A DNA stretch of 64,000 bases from Nemania diffusa (GCA_038501195.1 JBBPUQ010000008.1:3420501-3484500); one strand, 5' to 3'. Shown: positions 12,302 through 24,529, numbered from the stretch's first letter. Notes: generated by a model from the letters alone, not told the origin. Numbers and translations: made by a program.

Positions 12302-15300
12302 GCCTGTATGCGGGCGTCTATTTGTGTCGTGTATAAACCCTCCTACACGTGAGGAAAGCGTAATATTATTTGAACCTCCAAGCGACCGAAGTACCTAGAT
12401 TTACCTGTCCGTAGACCTGTCAGTTCTCTGCCGGAGCTTCTGCCACATGATACATATATATACTTCCTCCTTTCTGCAAACACAATCATCAGGCGCTTAG
12501 GTCGTGACGCTTATGCCTCATTGGCCACCACTGTATTCAGTTTCCGATGAGATGGGACCACCGCTAATTCGGCTGAACAAACGAGGCGTAAATTTCAAGG
12601 TAGGCAGCATTCAGCAACCGAATAATTGGGCCCGCACTTTGTGTGCCCGAACTATACCTAGATGGAGTTTAGAGTTTCACATGGGTGGGCAAACCATTAG
12701 GAGTTTTCGAATTGGCTTGAGCTCTCTCTCCCTTGCTTCCTTTTCCAGGGCTGGCATTCGCTTCCCAGTCTAGCCTGAGGCGCCTGAGTCGGGGCAGACT
12801 ATTTCCTCACGGAGATGATCGATGGAGACATTCAAGCAAAGGTCTGTGGACTAAGTGGGCGCTATCTTCATACAGCTTGAGAGCAACCCGTTAGTATAGT
12901 GAACCGCTTTACCTATAAGACCTGAAAGTCTGAGAACTAGCAACCACTGTAATTTGTTGAGAGCACATTGCCGTGCAGGTCCCATCGACTGTCACTACAA
13001 CGTTGGACGAGCTTATCATAGACTCTCACTTAAAGATGATATCCAGTAGTGACGTTGCAATTGTCCTCTTCATGCCTATGGGCTCGGTGTACTCGATGAA
13101 AACTTACTCGAGAATAAAGAGGGAGAGAGGTTCCACCTGAAGTACCTGGATGACAAAATGATTGTACCCTGATCAGCAATACCTTGCGTAGTGGATGCAT
13201 TATCAACTATGAACGGGCTACTACACATCGAAGCGCCTCGTCGTCGCCATTGATCGTGTGATCATTCGGTCCCTTCTCATTCATTCTGCAAACTCCCTAT
13301 TAGAGAAACATGAGCTACATATAGGAAATTGCGTTGCGGAAGGTAGACAAACGAGCGTAGTGATTTTAGTGAACCCGATGAGGTGCCGCGTTTAGAAAGA
13401 AGCCCATAGGGGGACACGGTATAGAGCCCCTTCGGTGACGACAGGAGGACCCGGGATGAGCGAAAGAGACAGACGCTGGAAATATTTGAAGCGTATGAGT
13501 GATTACCGGGTTCAGCAGGACCACGATCGATATTATTTACAGATAAGAAATGACAGGTATAATACGATAGAGAGAAGAATACTTGGTCATTGGTAGCTAG
13601 ATGCCGTCAAGCTGTCTCAGTTAAATATAAATTTGATATCGGCCACGACGCCCACGCCCCGCAAGAGGAGTCAGTCAGAAGACTACCTGGGTAGGCTTGT
13701 CGGGACGAGATGCTAGGTCACTGCACTCTTCATTACGGAATAATGTACGTAGATCAGGTTCGACCGCACGATGAGAAAAATTTTTGCTTGTCTGCTTTGT
13801 TTCGTGCCATTTCTTTTTCTCCTTTTCTTTTCTTTCCCAGTCTATTGAAGCGATACGTCGCTTCGCTTCTGGCGTCTTGTTCCAAAATACTGTGCATGTG
13901 TGGGCATGCTGGTATCTCCTATCTCTTCCGTACATACATTGCCTGATGGGGATGAAAGGAGGTAGATGAAGCACAGAATCCTGGAAACGCGGCGGTCTGC
14001 TGATATCCATGTTGGTATCTGTATGCATGATCAATGGAGGAGGGCCCCTTCCACGTGCAGATTGCAAGTTCCCGATACGGAGTGTTGCATAGTGGCTCGA
14101 TCACCGGTTCAGATGTCCGCGCTCGATCGCTCCTGCTACTCGTCTCGCTTATTCCTTAGGTAGGTAGTCGTGAAGAAGCAGGAGGCACTATGAGGTAGGT
14201 ATGTGTAGTGTGTAGGTGTGAAGGTGTGATATGTAGGTAGGTATATTCCCTAGTAGTGCCTTAGGTACCTGGTATGTGACCTGGTTTGTGTGTGCCACGA
14301 TGGCCCTTTCCCACCCCCAAAACCAAACCCCAAAAATACGGTGTACACCTTGTACCCATCTGTGCTACACTAAATGCCGCGGACTGGGCAAGGTAACTGC
14401 GCACAAATGCGCTTTTCATGTCGCCGTGTAGTACTACCTGGGTAATTAATATCCCAGCGTCACGGTTTCCCCACCTGTTTGCGCCTTCACGTCGTGCAAT
14501 CAACCTTTAGCTCTAGATTACATGTAGTGTAGATACCTTACCTAGCAGGTAGGTACCCAAGCCATCTACAATGTTCTAGATAATGGTCGCCAGAGAAATC
14601 AAATCGCCTACCATCTAGATGGGTAGGTGGGTAGGTACCTCCTTCTTACCCACATACGTACATACCAACATACATAACGTAGCCTCCATACTAGGGACCT
14701 GAAGGTTCGGTTGCCCCAATATTCAACACCACTTACATACTTATTTACCCACTCCTTCTGGTAACACCCGAACCCTGTTTCATCGTGTCAAAAGATATTA
14801 TTTGCCTACATTGTACCTACTTACCTACATACATACATATTGTAGGCACTTTTGAGCCTCCAAACGACCCTCTCCTCTTCCTCCCCCCTCCTCGCCTTGT
14901 ATATCTTGTCCCTCCCCCCCGGTCTCTCAACCTCCCTCTTCCTGGCCATTGACACCGGAATGAGCCAATTGATTCATGTATTTGACCCGAGAACATCTAT
15001 CGTATGCCATTTACACTTATACCGTACAATTGCCATGGCACATGTTACCTATTGACTTGTAACCTTGGCCGACCACCTTACCCTACTTACTTGGGCGCGC
15101 TTATAGCAGGCCAACGTGCGTGCTTAGTAGATGCTGCATTGTTACATCCCTGTTACCTTTAGTAAAGAAAGAGGTAGGTCGGCCAATCGAGATTTTTCAT
15201 AACTTTCTTATCGGTATCTGACTAAACCTTAAGAACAAGAGTTTATTTAGAGACACATCGCTATTAACAGCGGTGCTGCCTTGGCGCTCTCCTGTATGGC

Positions 15301-15305
15301 GCGGT
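12302..15305. other. Intergenic, no gene seen
   Basis: No gene is supported in these 3 kb. The part from about 14160 to 14660 is dense in AGGTAGGTA/TACCTACC motifs. A CT-rich run at 14868-14940 may belong to the promoter of the downstream gene. Confidence 0.55.
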
Positions 15306-17124
15306 ATGGCTAGTACGCCTTCTTCGATGCAGCGGACAAATCGCCCAGCTCTTGACACTCAACTCAATACTGCCCTTCTCAATTTTGCCTCCAAATATAT
15401 GAAGGACCAGTTAGAACATCTAGCGCAGGTGTGTGACCAGCGTCTGGAGCGTGAGTTGCTTCCTCGGCTCCATGCCATCCTGCGCGATATCGACCACGAG
15501 CGAGACGCCTTCGAGGAACACAAGCGGGATGCTGCTCGCGACCTGCGGGACCATCTAAACCTGCTTCGCTTTGATGCTGCCGCAATCGATGACGCCATCG
15601 GCCAGCTTCACACTGTCGCTCCACGATACCTTGATCTCCTACCGAGCGCCTCGTCCTTGGCATTGCCCGTCTCTGGGTTGGCTTCGCTGTCTGCGCCTAG
15701 CACAGCAGCCTCTTCAGATCGTAATTTCGACACCTCCGGCGCAGGCCCAGTAAGCCAAACCGCTGCCACGCCTACATCAACGCCAGAAATTTCCAGTCAC
15801 AATCCGCAGGACTCAACTACTGGAGCTGAGCCTTCGACACCTGCCACGAAACCGACCATTCTCAACGGTCGAGTTCAGGCTCAGGCCATAGCAGAGAGCT
15901 CCACAGCTTCTCGCAGCCCGAAGCGGCCTAGATTTGATCTTCGGAAAGAGAGTGAGACGCCGTCTAAACGCCAAAGAACGACCAACGAGAATGTATGTTT
16001 CACCTAACTGTTGAGAGAATCTCGTGTGATTAATGACCTTTCAAGGAAACTATAGGGGCCGCGCAGCCCAAGATAGGGCGCCGAGTCGCGTTTCCCAACT
16101 TGAAGACAGGTGGTATGATTGCGACTCTTTCCTCGCACAGAGTCTCTTGAACTCTGTAGTTTATAGATCTTATTCTACTCTTAACTCACAATAACTGACC
16201 CCATGCTACGCATAGAATGCATATTTCGCCATGCGGAACGAAAAGGATTCTTTGTCGTTCGATGCGACTATTGCGAGCCTGGCATCTTCACTGAGCCTCC
16301 TCTTCTATATAATCGAGCACTAAAACATTTCCAAAAGCATGGCGAAGCTGCCTCGGAAGAGGAAGAGCTAACAAACGAGTTCATCTTTGAAAGATTTGCT
16401 TTCCAAGGCACGAGTTGCCCCCAGTCCTATTTTCGCCTTGTCTAACATTTGATAGTGGATGGAGGTGAGATGGCCAGCAAATATTGGATTAGGGAACACG
16501 TCGGCGCGATGCCCCACACATGTGAGTTTCACTTGCACTTAAACTTAGTCAGTGCCTCTTTAAAAGAAACGGTGTTGCTAAATCTCATAGTTATCCCGAC
16601 CGGATCTTCTAGGACCACCACCCAGGCGGATGATGTAGATAATACGGTGCGCAAACACCAGGAAATCGATGACGACTTTTCTCCCCTTTCCCCGAAGCTA
16701 CGCGGGTCACTCCGCAACCGTCAATCGGATGGCGAGGAAGTAGATAAGAACCTGCGTCGGACACGGAGAAATGTATCAAGACCAGATTATGCGGAGATAG
16801 TCGCGAATAAAGATCCTTGGAACACCCCTGAGATCGAAGTTGAAGTAAGTCTAACTGGCCGCATAGGAACGATAGACCTAATCAAGTGTTAGAGGACGGT
16901 CAATACCGGTAGCATAACTCGATCAATTATCTCTAACAAACGCAGACTCACGAAGCCTGGTATCAGCTCAGCAACTGGGGCAACAGGCTCAAAGAAGTAG
17001 GTCACTCTCACTAGTCTTTTAGTCTTCTGCTCACAATACACAGGCCGTTCGGGTATATGTTGGAACCATGGCCAAGACGATCAGCTCCTCGATGAATCGT
17101 ACCAGCAAACTTCCCGAAGTTTAA
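15306..17124 (+). CDS. Coiled-coil protein with C2H2-like zinc site, function unknown
   Basis: Seven exons are proposed: 15306-15992, 16046-16112, 16216-16413, 16456-16521, 16591-16844, 16946-16996 and 17044-17124. They join in frame to 467 residues. ATG 15306 is the first in frame. Residues about 15-90 are a charged, heptad-like helical region. Residues 125-235 are Ser/Thr/Pro-rich and end in a basic stretch (SPKRPRFDLRKE) that looks like a nuclear localisation signal. Residues 268-293 carry CDYC then 17 residues and HFQKH, a C-x2-C-x17-H-x3-H zinc-site pattern. A second basic, Asp/Glu-rich region follows. The protein is probably nuclear. Intron 16414-16455 is only 42 nt with a weak GTTGCC donor, and the last exon is optional, because reading through after exon six reaches a stop within eight codons. 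Confidence 0.7.
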
Positions 17125-17659
17125 TAGCGAATGGTTTACAAAGTAACAATAACATGTTTTTCAAGTGTAGGACTTTTCTAGCACCTGCTCCGCTTATAAT
17201 ATTAGCGTAGATAGAGGAATGTTAATTGATATGGAACTGCGTTAATTTGCATGCTTCATAGGTATTTTTATTAGACTACATATTGTGTACTAGTCTATGC
17301 CACTCGCGACCAAAGAGAAATATAGAGAGACAGCAAAACTCGGTAGGTATTTCGAGCTCAGTTTTACCTGTGTGACTTTCTTTTCTCATATCTATCACTT
17401 AGATACTCTATTCTTTAAAATAACTATTAGATAGTTACGATCGAAACAGTGTGAAGCTGTTCCTTACTTCGATTTCTATACACCTTTCCCATGTATATAA
17501 TTATTTATTAAAACAAAAGAACATCGAAAAACACCAACACCTTGTGCATTTAACTCGAAGCTTATCTTCTTCATCTAGGCGACCCCCTAGGTACTATGCC
17601 TTCAGTTCTACAATAGCGATGCATCTTCGGTCTATTTAGCAATGATAGTGGTCTCGGTA
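17125..17659. other. Convergent 3' intergenic region
   Basis: AT-rich spacer between the ends of two convergent genes. Nothing else is seen. Confidence 0.5.
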
Positions 17660-19924
17660 TCATAATTTCGCTCGTCCTCCGTGGAGACTTTCGAATTCTT
17701 GTGACGTGAAAGCCACGTACTCATCCCCCTTCCCAATATCTGGGATCCAAAATAGTAGGTCCCCATTCATCTGCGCCGGGTCAATACCGGCTTTCTTGAG
17801 TGGCACTTTATCTTGCTTGTTGTTGTGTGTTGCGGAGCGCGCTACAAGCTGACGTAGGAATATAGGCACGGCATATCTAGGCAGATGGGCCCGGGCGTGT
17901 CTGAGCGACGATTAGTATACGCGTCAGATGGCAGGAGAGCGCCTAAGCTGAAACGGGGACAGATGATCTTAAAGAAATAGTTAGAAGTGGGGAAGGGCAT
18001 ACGTACTTTAAAAGCCCATTATAGTCAAAGTTGGAAACCTCCGAGTTGATGTAGATAGCCGCCATACCGGCCTTGCCGTCGTGGCCAGGCAGTGAGACGC
18101 CGTACACGGTAGCCTCGCTGACGCCAGGGTACCGACCTAGAACTTCGGACACCTCGGCGGTGCTCACGTTTTCGCCCTTCCACCGGAAGGTATCGCCCAG
18201 CCTGTCGAGGAAAAACCAGCGGCCGTCCGCGTCCCGACGCAGCGCATCGCCCGTGCGGTAGTAGCAATCGCCTTTCTTGAAGACGTCATAGACGTACTTC
18301 TTGGCCGTGGCCTCCTCGTTCTTATAGTACCCTGGGAAGGCGGGTGTGATGGTCGCGGGCTGCCTGACGAGGATCTCGCCGCCGACCTCGTAGGGCACCC
18401 GTGTCGCGAATCCGGTCTTGCCGTCGCGCACGATGTCGCCCGTGTCTGCGTCGATGGCGACGGGCACGAAGACGTTGTGGAACCGCCAGCGGCTGATGAG
18501 CCCGTGGTGGCCGACGCTGTGGGCGCGGAAGTCGCCGCGCGCGGGGTTGTCGAGCGGCATGATGCCCTCGGTCGAGTTGAAGAACTCGTGGATGGTCTCG
18601 ATGCCGAAGCGCTCGCGGAAGGCGATCCAGACGTCGGGCCGCAGGCCGTTGCCGTAGATGGCGCGCACGGCGTGCTGCTTGTCGAGTGGCGAGGGCGGCG
18701 CCGCGAGGAGGTACCGCAGCGTCTCGCCGACGTAGACAAACCATGTGGCCCGCGAGGCGCGCACGTCATCCCAGAAGCGCGACGTGCTGAACTTGGGCGC
18801 CAGGCACAGGGTCTGCCCCGTCACGAGCTGCGTCATGGCGCTGATGCCGCCCGTGCCGTGGTACAGCGGCATGCAGTCGTAGTAGCGCTCGGGCCGCCCG
18901 AGGCGGGCGTTGTCGCCCGTCGGCGTCACGTACGCGAACCCGCACTCGCGGCTCGCGCCATACATAAACCCTGCGATCCCGGGGATCACGCACGCCTTGG
19001 GCAGTCCCGTCGTGCCACTCGTGTAGAAGAGGCCGAAGGGCGAGGCCGGCGTTAGGCCGGCGCGCAGCTCGTCGGGCGGGCGCGTGGCAGGCGACGCGGC
19101 GACCTGCGCGCGGATGTCAGCGAGCTTGACCACTTTGACGCCCTCGGCAGCCAGCTCCCCGCTCACGGCGTCCAGGCGCGACAGGAGCTCGTCCGGGCCG
19201 TCAGAGAGCACGAACTTGGTGCCCGCGATCCCGAGGCAATGCAGCAGGGCCTGTTTCGTCAAGTTGTGGTTAATCAGCGCCGGTGCGGCCCCGATCGCCC
19301 AGAGCCCCATCCATGCGAGCGCGAAGTCGGGGCTGTTGCCCATGAAGAGCGCTACGAGGTCGTCCGGGCCCACGCCTTGCGACTGGAAGAAGTGCGCGAA
19401 TTGGTTCGCGCGCGCGTACGCCGTGCCCCAGGTGTACGAGCCCGGCCGCCACCAGATGCACTCTTCATTTGGCTGTGTTTGCGCGTGCTTCTCAAAGAAG
19501 TAGTAGGGCGAGATGCGGTGTTCTTGGACTAGGGGGGTTCGTTAGGCTGCGTGCGTATATACATGGATGGGTGGATGGGATGTAAGCGAGGGGAGAACGG
19601 GGTGAGTAGATTCATACGTACGCGATTTCTGGAACATCTTTTGGCCCTTACTCTTCGCTCGCATCATTTTCAGGTCCTGCCTTATATGATACTTACCTTC
19701 GAGATACGTCAGGCCGGCGGCAGTGGCCGCGATTCCAGCTGCTGTTGATCATGATCATGGATTAGCTTTAGTGGCATTTCCTGTTTACGGACGCAGTGAG
19801 GTATGTAAGGAGGAGCGAAAAGTGATTTTTTTTTGGTTTCTTTCTTCTTCCCCCCCGGCCTATAGACCATCTCATTGAGATTTAATTCTCTTTCCCCATG
19901 TTAGAACGTACCAATTGTTGCCAT
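17660..19924 (-). CDS. Very-long-chain acyl-CoA synthetase / fatty acid transport protein (FATP/FAT1-like), peroxisomal
   Basis: Four exons on the minus strand, 19912-19924, 19622-19741, 18007-19528 and 17660-17876, join to 623 residues. Exon 1 is only 13 nt (ATG plus three codons and one base). Its GTACGT donor gives MATIAAGIAATAAGLTYLEG, the usual N-terminal helix of this family. The AMP-binding motif YTSGTTGLPK is at 213-222, FFNSTEG at 360-366, YRTGD at 468-472 and the FATP signature DRLGDTFRWKGENVSTAEV at 486-504. The C-terminus is AKL, a good PTS1 peroxisomal signal. It should activate very-long-chain or related acids with ATP and CoA. The central exon is much more GC-rich than its surroundings. 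A thioesterase on the same strand begins 1.8 kb upstream and ends 760 bp before this start. Confidence 0.94.
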
Positions 19925-20686
19925 AGCTTCTTCTCGTCGCCCTGGTCAACTATCGCTCACGTAAGATTTGAGCTGGACTAGAGCGATGCGTAGTTGTCTC
20001 TTTCGTAGGCGGATACTACCTCACGAAAGAACGACTCGCAATTCTATAAGAAAATGATGTTGAAGTTGTAGAGATGGGGAATTGTCTGTAACTGAATTAG
20101 CTTCTGCGATTGTAGGTATATTTCTACGGTTCCTACCAATTTGCCTATTCCTGGGCCTGCAACCCGGACGCCTCTGTTATTGATAGATAAATAAAAGGAG
20201 CAAAGAGTACATTTTTTCCTAGAGCTTGCTTCACTATTGTACAAGTATGGATATGCTAGGCCAGGTTGTAGGTTAATACAGTATCAGGGATAAATAGCCG
20301 AGCTATAACTTCAGTCCGTTGCTCTCATTGGTTCATTGGCGGCTCATTTCGTCGGGTCCAGGCATTGGAGCACGGCAGTTTCTGGGGAGGAAAAAGAGCC
20401 AAGCTAGAGAAAGAGGACTACCTAGGTATAAATAGGTAAGACTTAGATCGATGCCTAGCTTACCTAGCCAGTCGTGGGATTTCGAAGCGAATACGCTACG
20501 GCGTGAATTTAAGACCCGCTGATCTCAGCTTTGGTCTATGTATGCAATTCGGGGACCTTGCTTAGTCCTACTTAGTGTGGATCCGGTCAATCCGTAACAT
20601 TTACTTTACCTATATACAAATACGCGCCTATGAGCTTGTATCGTCGGTTCCATCCAGTATCAAGTAACGTTCCAACTTCACCCGTT
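19925..20686. other. Intergenic between synthetase and thioesterase
   Basis: This spacer holds the promoter of the acyl-CoA synthetase and the 3' end of the thioesterase gene. No coding sequence is seen. Confidence 0.5.
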
Positions 20687-21714
20687 CTATTCCTCTTTTG
20701 CAATCTCAGCACCTTCAGGTAGGACGAAGAGTGATCCTTGGGTCTGTACAGCTTTTGTCACGTATCTACCCAAGTTAGTATCGTAGAGCAGAATGGGGGT
20801 GAATTATCGCCTCTATCTCCTCGAATTGAACAACCGCAGCGATCAGGCGGTGGGAGAGGATACACGTACTTCGTATGACTCCCCCTTGCCGCTAGTTCAC
20901 CTTTGGTGTTTTGAAAGGTTATAGATGTGTATGCTAGAGTCTTGCCAACTGAGGAAATATTAATATATTTTCATATCTCACTTCTAAAGATGGGGATTTA
21001 CTCTTGTCGCATATTGCCGTGCCTGTTATCTTGTCGCCGACTTTACCGCCGCCGCTTAGGTATGTAACTGAACGTTCATGTTAGCTCTATCAATAACCAG
21101 TAGTTCTTCATTCTTCATAGACGTGGATATGATCCTAGACACTCTTCTTAAGTATGACCGATCGCAAGAGATGAGATTTACCATTGAGATCCGTCGACAC
21201 GCCTGTAGCGTAGAGTCCTGTGGATGCCACAGCAAGCGAGCCTCCTAGGTCGACTAGGCTTGCAATAGTGCCTCCGTGTAATATCTTGAGCCGGTTCTGT
21301 GGTTTGCATGTGGTTAACCACTCTTCATTTTGTTGGAGGAGTTGCCATACTTACTGTATGGTCTTTCGTGATATCCAACTCAAAATCGACCTTGCCGTAA
21401 ACAGCATTCGTAACTCTTATCTGCCACGATCCGTTCGTTCAAATGAAAACTTGATCCGTCGCGCTCGGATGAACACTCACGTTGGCCCCCAACAATCTAT
21501 AGACGGCCATGTAAGTGATGTGTTAGGTATAAGTCACTGGTGAGAGAATGTGATCATGTAGCTCACTAACCTTGGTTCCAGTCCAGACTCTGACATGAAT
21601 GACTTCAAGACCTAGACTCATTAGACTGGGCTTGTATGCATGCAGCGACGGACAATTCCTAAAGAGAAAACATACAGATCGGACAAATCGAAGTGGGGGG
21701 AGTTTTGGAGCCAT
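20687..21714 (-). CDS. Hotdog-fold acyl-CoA thioesterase (4HBT/THEM2-like)
   Basis: This gene is invisible to a plain ORF search because all eight exons are short: 21676-21714, 21571-21611, 21481-21496, 21355-21420, 21182-21296, 21002-21067, 20870-20948 and 20687-20765. They join in frame to 166 residues, the normal size for a one-domain hotdog thioesterase. The core reads HTNRLKILHGGTIASLVD (the HGG motif at 61-63 and acidic D70), then ATGVSTDLNVTYL across intron 5 and GELAARGSHTKYV across intron 7. Exon 3 is a 16-nt microexon. Introns carry clear branch sites, including TACTAAC in the last. The protein should hydrolyse acyl-CoA to free acid. It has no PTS1 (it ends KEE). The first three exons are less certain than the rest; ATG 21510 is an alternative start. 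Confidence 0.87.
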
Positions 21715-22155
21715 GGTGAATATAAGCCGGAGTGAGTCCTGCGTTAAGTGCTTCGAAGTGCCTTGGGCAGGTTTTATTTCTTAGAATGATTCCAGTATGA
21801 TCAGCTGCCTACCAAACCTAAGTATAAACAGTATAGGTACCTAGGTAGGTACCTACGGTAGCACTAAAGGAGGCCAGTAGATAGGCGGTATCTACCTATA
21901 TAAAGCAGATCTAAGATTGGTGAGATGAGAGCCCGTACCCATGCGCTCTAACTGGCTCGTTAGTAGATAAAAGCGGGTCAGTTAGGAAACCAGGACCAGG
22001 TGCTGTTCGAGCTTTCTTTTTCTTCGTTAGCCGCCAGAAAGGTCTGGCTTGACCTGTGCACCTCAAAACATCAGCATCGCGCTTATCCTTTCCATTGCCT
22101 TCCCGGTCTTTTTCACCTCGCGGTTAGCTTCAGAGCATGCGACTGCCAGAAAGGG
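21715..22155. other. Divergent promoter region
   Basis: Spacer between the thioesterase and the nucleolar-type gene. It contains the palindromic cluster GGTACCTAGGTAGGTACC near 21837-21855. The frame of the downstream gene stays open back to 22000 but has no ATG there, so this part is taken as 5' UTR. Confidence 0.5.
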
Positions 22156-23862
22156 ATGGCTCCGTTGTCAACAACCCCTGCTGAAGATACCACAAAGGCT
22201 TCTTCCATGACCGAACCCGCGATCCCGTACACCAGGCTGCATATCACGCCATTTGACTTATCCCTTGAGAGCGTCGTGATCCCCGCCTCGGTCCTACCGC
22301 GTGCGCGCAATATCTCTTACCACACCATCGAGACCTTTCCCGAGAAGCGATTTGGTTTCGTCGATTTGCCCACCATGGACGCCGACAAGCTCAAGAAGAA
22401 ACTCAATGGTGCTGTTCTTAAGGGATCCAAGATCCGCATCGAGACTGCGCTCCCCGAGCCGGTACCGCAACCGACAACCGACGCCGATACGGACAAGGCA
22501 AAGAAGGAGAAGAAGAAGTCGAAAAAACGGAAGCATGAGGCCGGCGTGATCGAAGGCGTCCAACTCGAGGGTCGCAAGGTTAAGCGAGGCTGGACTACCA
22601 CTGAGCAAGAAATGATTGAAGAGAAGCGCAAAAAGGCTAAGAAGGGAAAGAAAGACGACAAGTTCTCCCAAGAGGAGAGGAGTGACAAGAAAGACAAGAA
22701 GAAGAAGAAGAGAACGACCGTCAAATCGAAGTATACGGATGATCCCGAGTGCCTCTTTAAAACCAAACTACCCGATACCGGCCCCTCTGAGGAGCCTGAG
22801 GAGAACGGGGAGGAAGGCTCTACTCATAAGAAGAAGCGGAGGCGGAAGAGCGATCGCGAGGTCATAGTGCACGAGTTTGAGAAGACTACCAAGTACCCTA
22901 CCTTCCTCAAACCCGGTTCAACTGGGGCCAGCGCCGAAGCCACAACCTTCCAAGATGGCGTTGGCTGGGTAGATGGTGCCGGAAAGGTAGTTGAGCCGGT
23001 GAAGTCGAGGAGGCGACCAGAGGGTATCCCCGCCCCAGGTCCCCCCAAACCCAAGAAAGCATTGGCCATACCCCAGGAAGAGGAGGACGATGATGAGACG
23101 AGTAGCAGTGGTTCATCATCGTCTGACGAAGATGACGCTGCCTCTAGTTCTGATTCAGAGTCAAGTGTCTTAGATCAGCCTACAGAAACTGTGACGACAC
23201 CCCAACGGCTCAGAGTCGAGGTTCCAGCCTTGAACAGCCCCCCCACCACTGTGAGACCTGAGTCGGCGAGGCCCAAATCTTCCGGGTCGGTCACGAGCCT
23301 CTCGATTAAGATACCACCAACCACGCCTGCGAAAAAGGTCCACCCTCTCGAGGCCTTATACAAACGGCCGCAGGGAGGCGATAGTACACCCAATAGTCGC
23401 TCAAAGGAAGAGCAACCTTTCAGCTTTTTCAGCAATGATAGCGTTGAAGACGATGGTGATTCCATGGCCCCCGCCAGCCAGGCGCCCATGACTCCATTCA
23501 CGAAGCAGGAATTCGAGTTCAGAAATGTTCGAAGCGCTGCCCCGACGCCCGACACGGCACATCCGAGCCGCTCCTTCAATTTCTGGGCTTCACAAAGCTC
23601 TGCGGAGGATGCTGAGTTGGATGAAGAAGATGATGCCCAGGGGCTGGAAGACGTAGAGGAGCAGGAAGATGAAGACGAAGACGTGAATATGGAAGACGGA
23701 GTCGCCACCGGGCAGACAAGTCAAGCGCCCGCCAGCGACTTTCAGAAGCAATTCTGGGAGAGTAGGGGAGATCTTAACCGCGCCTGGAGGAAGAGGAGGA
23801 AGACTGCGTCGAAAGAAAAGCGGTATAGAGATAACCGGGCAAGGGCCGAGCGTGCGATTTAA
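22156..23862 (+). CDS. RRM-containing, charged nucleolar-type protein (NOP8-like candidate)
   Basis: A single-exon gene of 568 residues; ATG 22156 is the first in a longer open frame. Residues 25-98 resemble an RNA recognition motif, with RLHITPF (27-33) in the RNP2 position and KRFGFVDL (64-71) in the RNP1 position. From about 115 the protein is very lysine-rich (KKEKKKSKKRKHE and similar blocks), then rich in Ser and acidic residues (DDDETSSSGSSSSDEDD), with a second acidic run near 490-515. The C-terminus is a basic helix containing RGDLNRAWRKRRKTASKEKR. This composition is typical of nucleolar ribosome-biogenesis factors, and the RRM-first layout recalls NOP8/NOL8. That assignment is from architecture only; a SRP40-like chaperone is another possibility. 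Confidence 0.75.
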   Translation: MAPLSTTPAEDTTKASSMTEPAIPYTRLHITPFDLSLESVVIPASVLPRARNISYHTIETFPEKRFGFVDLPTMDADKLKKKLNGAVLKGSKIRIETALPEPVPQPTTDADTDKAKKEKKKSKKRKHEAGVIEGVQLEGRKVKRGWTTTEQEMIEEKRKKAKKGKKDDKFSQEERSDKKDKKKKKRTTVKSKYTDDPECLFKTKLPDTGPSEEPEENGEEGSTHKKKRRRKSDREVIVHEFEKTTKYPTFLKPGSTGASAEATTFQDGVGWVDGAGKVVEPVKSRRRPEGIPAPGPPKPKKALAIPQEEEDDDETSSSGSSSSDEDDAASSSDSESSVLDQPTETVTTPQRLRVEVPALNSPPTTVRPESARPKSSGSVTSLSIKIPPTTPAKKVHPLEALYKRPQGGDSTPNSRSKEEQPFSFFSNDSVEDDGDSMAPASQAPMTPFTKQEFEFRNVRSAAPTPDTAHPSRSFNFWASQSSAEDAELDEEDDAQGLEDVEEQEDEDEDVNMEDGVATGQTSQAPASDFQKQFWESRGDLNRAWRKRRKTASKEKRYRDNRARAERAI

Positions 23863-24529
23863 TCATTGGACTATTGGTAGACTGTTCATTGTTACGGTAG
23901 ATTTAACGTGAATGATATCGTAAGTATCCTTGGCCTTCTCCGGCATCCGACTTGCATTCGATGGATCTTGATGTGGCGCTTGGCTACGACACTTGTATAA
24001 CTCAGATTATCACATCAACTCCTAGTCGAAACTGGCTAGAGCCACTAACAGCGTTACTCGAATCGTCACATAAAGCACAGGTGCAACAGATTGAGTCCAC
24101 CAATTGTCACTATTCATTTACCTTCCGGCGACAGCTAGATAGTACGTCTTTGTGGAGCAGTCAAAGTACCACCGAGAATAGGCCAATAGTCAGGCGGCGC
24201 AGCGTCACACATGATGAGAAGATGTAGGTCGTGACCACATAATAGACTATTTGTATTTCTAAGGAGTGGCGCGGGGAGACGCGAAAAATGTGCCCTCTCT
24301 CAATTTTCGAGCCGGCATCCTTCCAAAGCCGCCCCCATTCCTTTCCCCAAATGCTCCGAACCCATACTTGTAAATTTAACTTCGGGGCGAATGGCGAGAT
24401 AGTTGCTGGGGAAGTTAAAGATGGTCTAGAGGCCGAATGATGGAAGAACGTCGGTCATGGCAGCGCATTTCCGAGTGATGTGTGGTATTTATGTTTTATT
24501 TGTGGTCGCGAGCCAAGGGTAATGGCCGT
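23863..24529. other. Convergent intergenic region
   Basis: Spacer between the 3' ends of the RRM gene and the metallothionein. Open frames here are short and unconvincing. Confidence 0.5.

Noticed and set aside
13675..14067. 130-codon minus-strand frame
   Set aside because: Overlapping frames on both strands, no conserved motif, and no ATG at its start.
18477..19055. 192-codon plus-strand frame and several long minus-strand frames
   Set aside because: All are shadows in the GC-rich central exon of the acyl-CoA synthetase.
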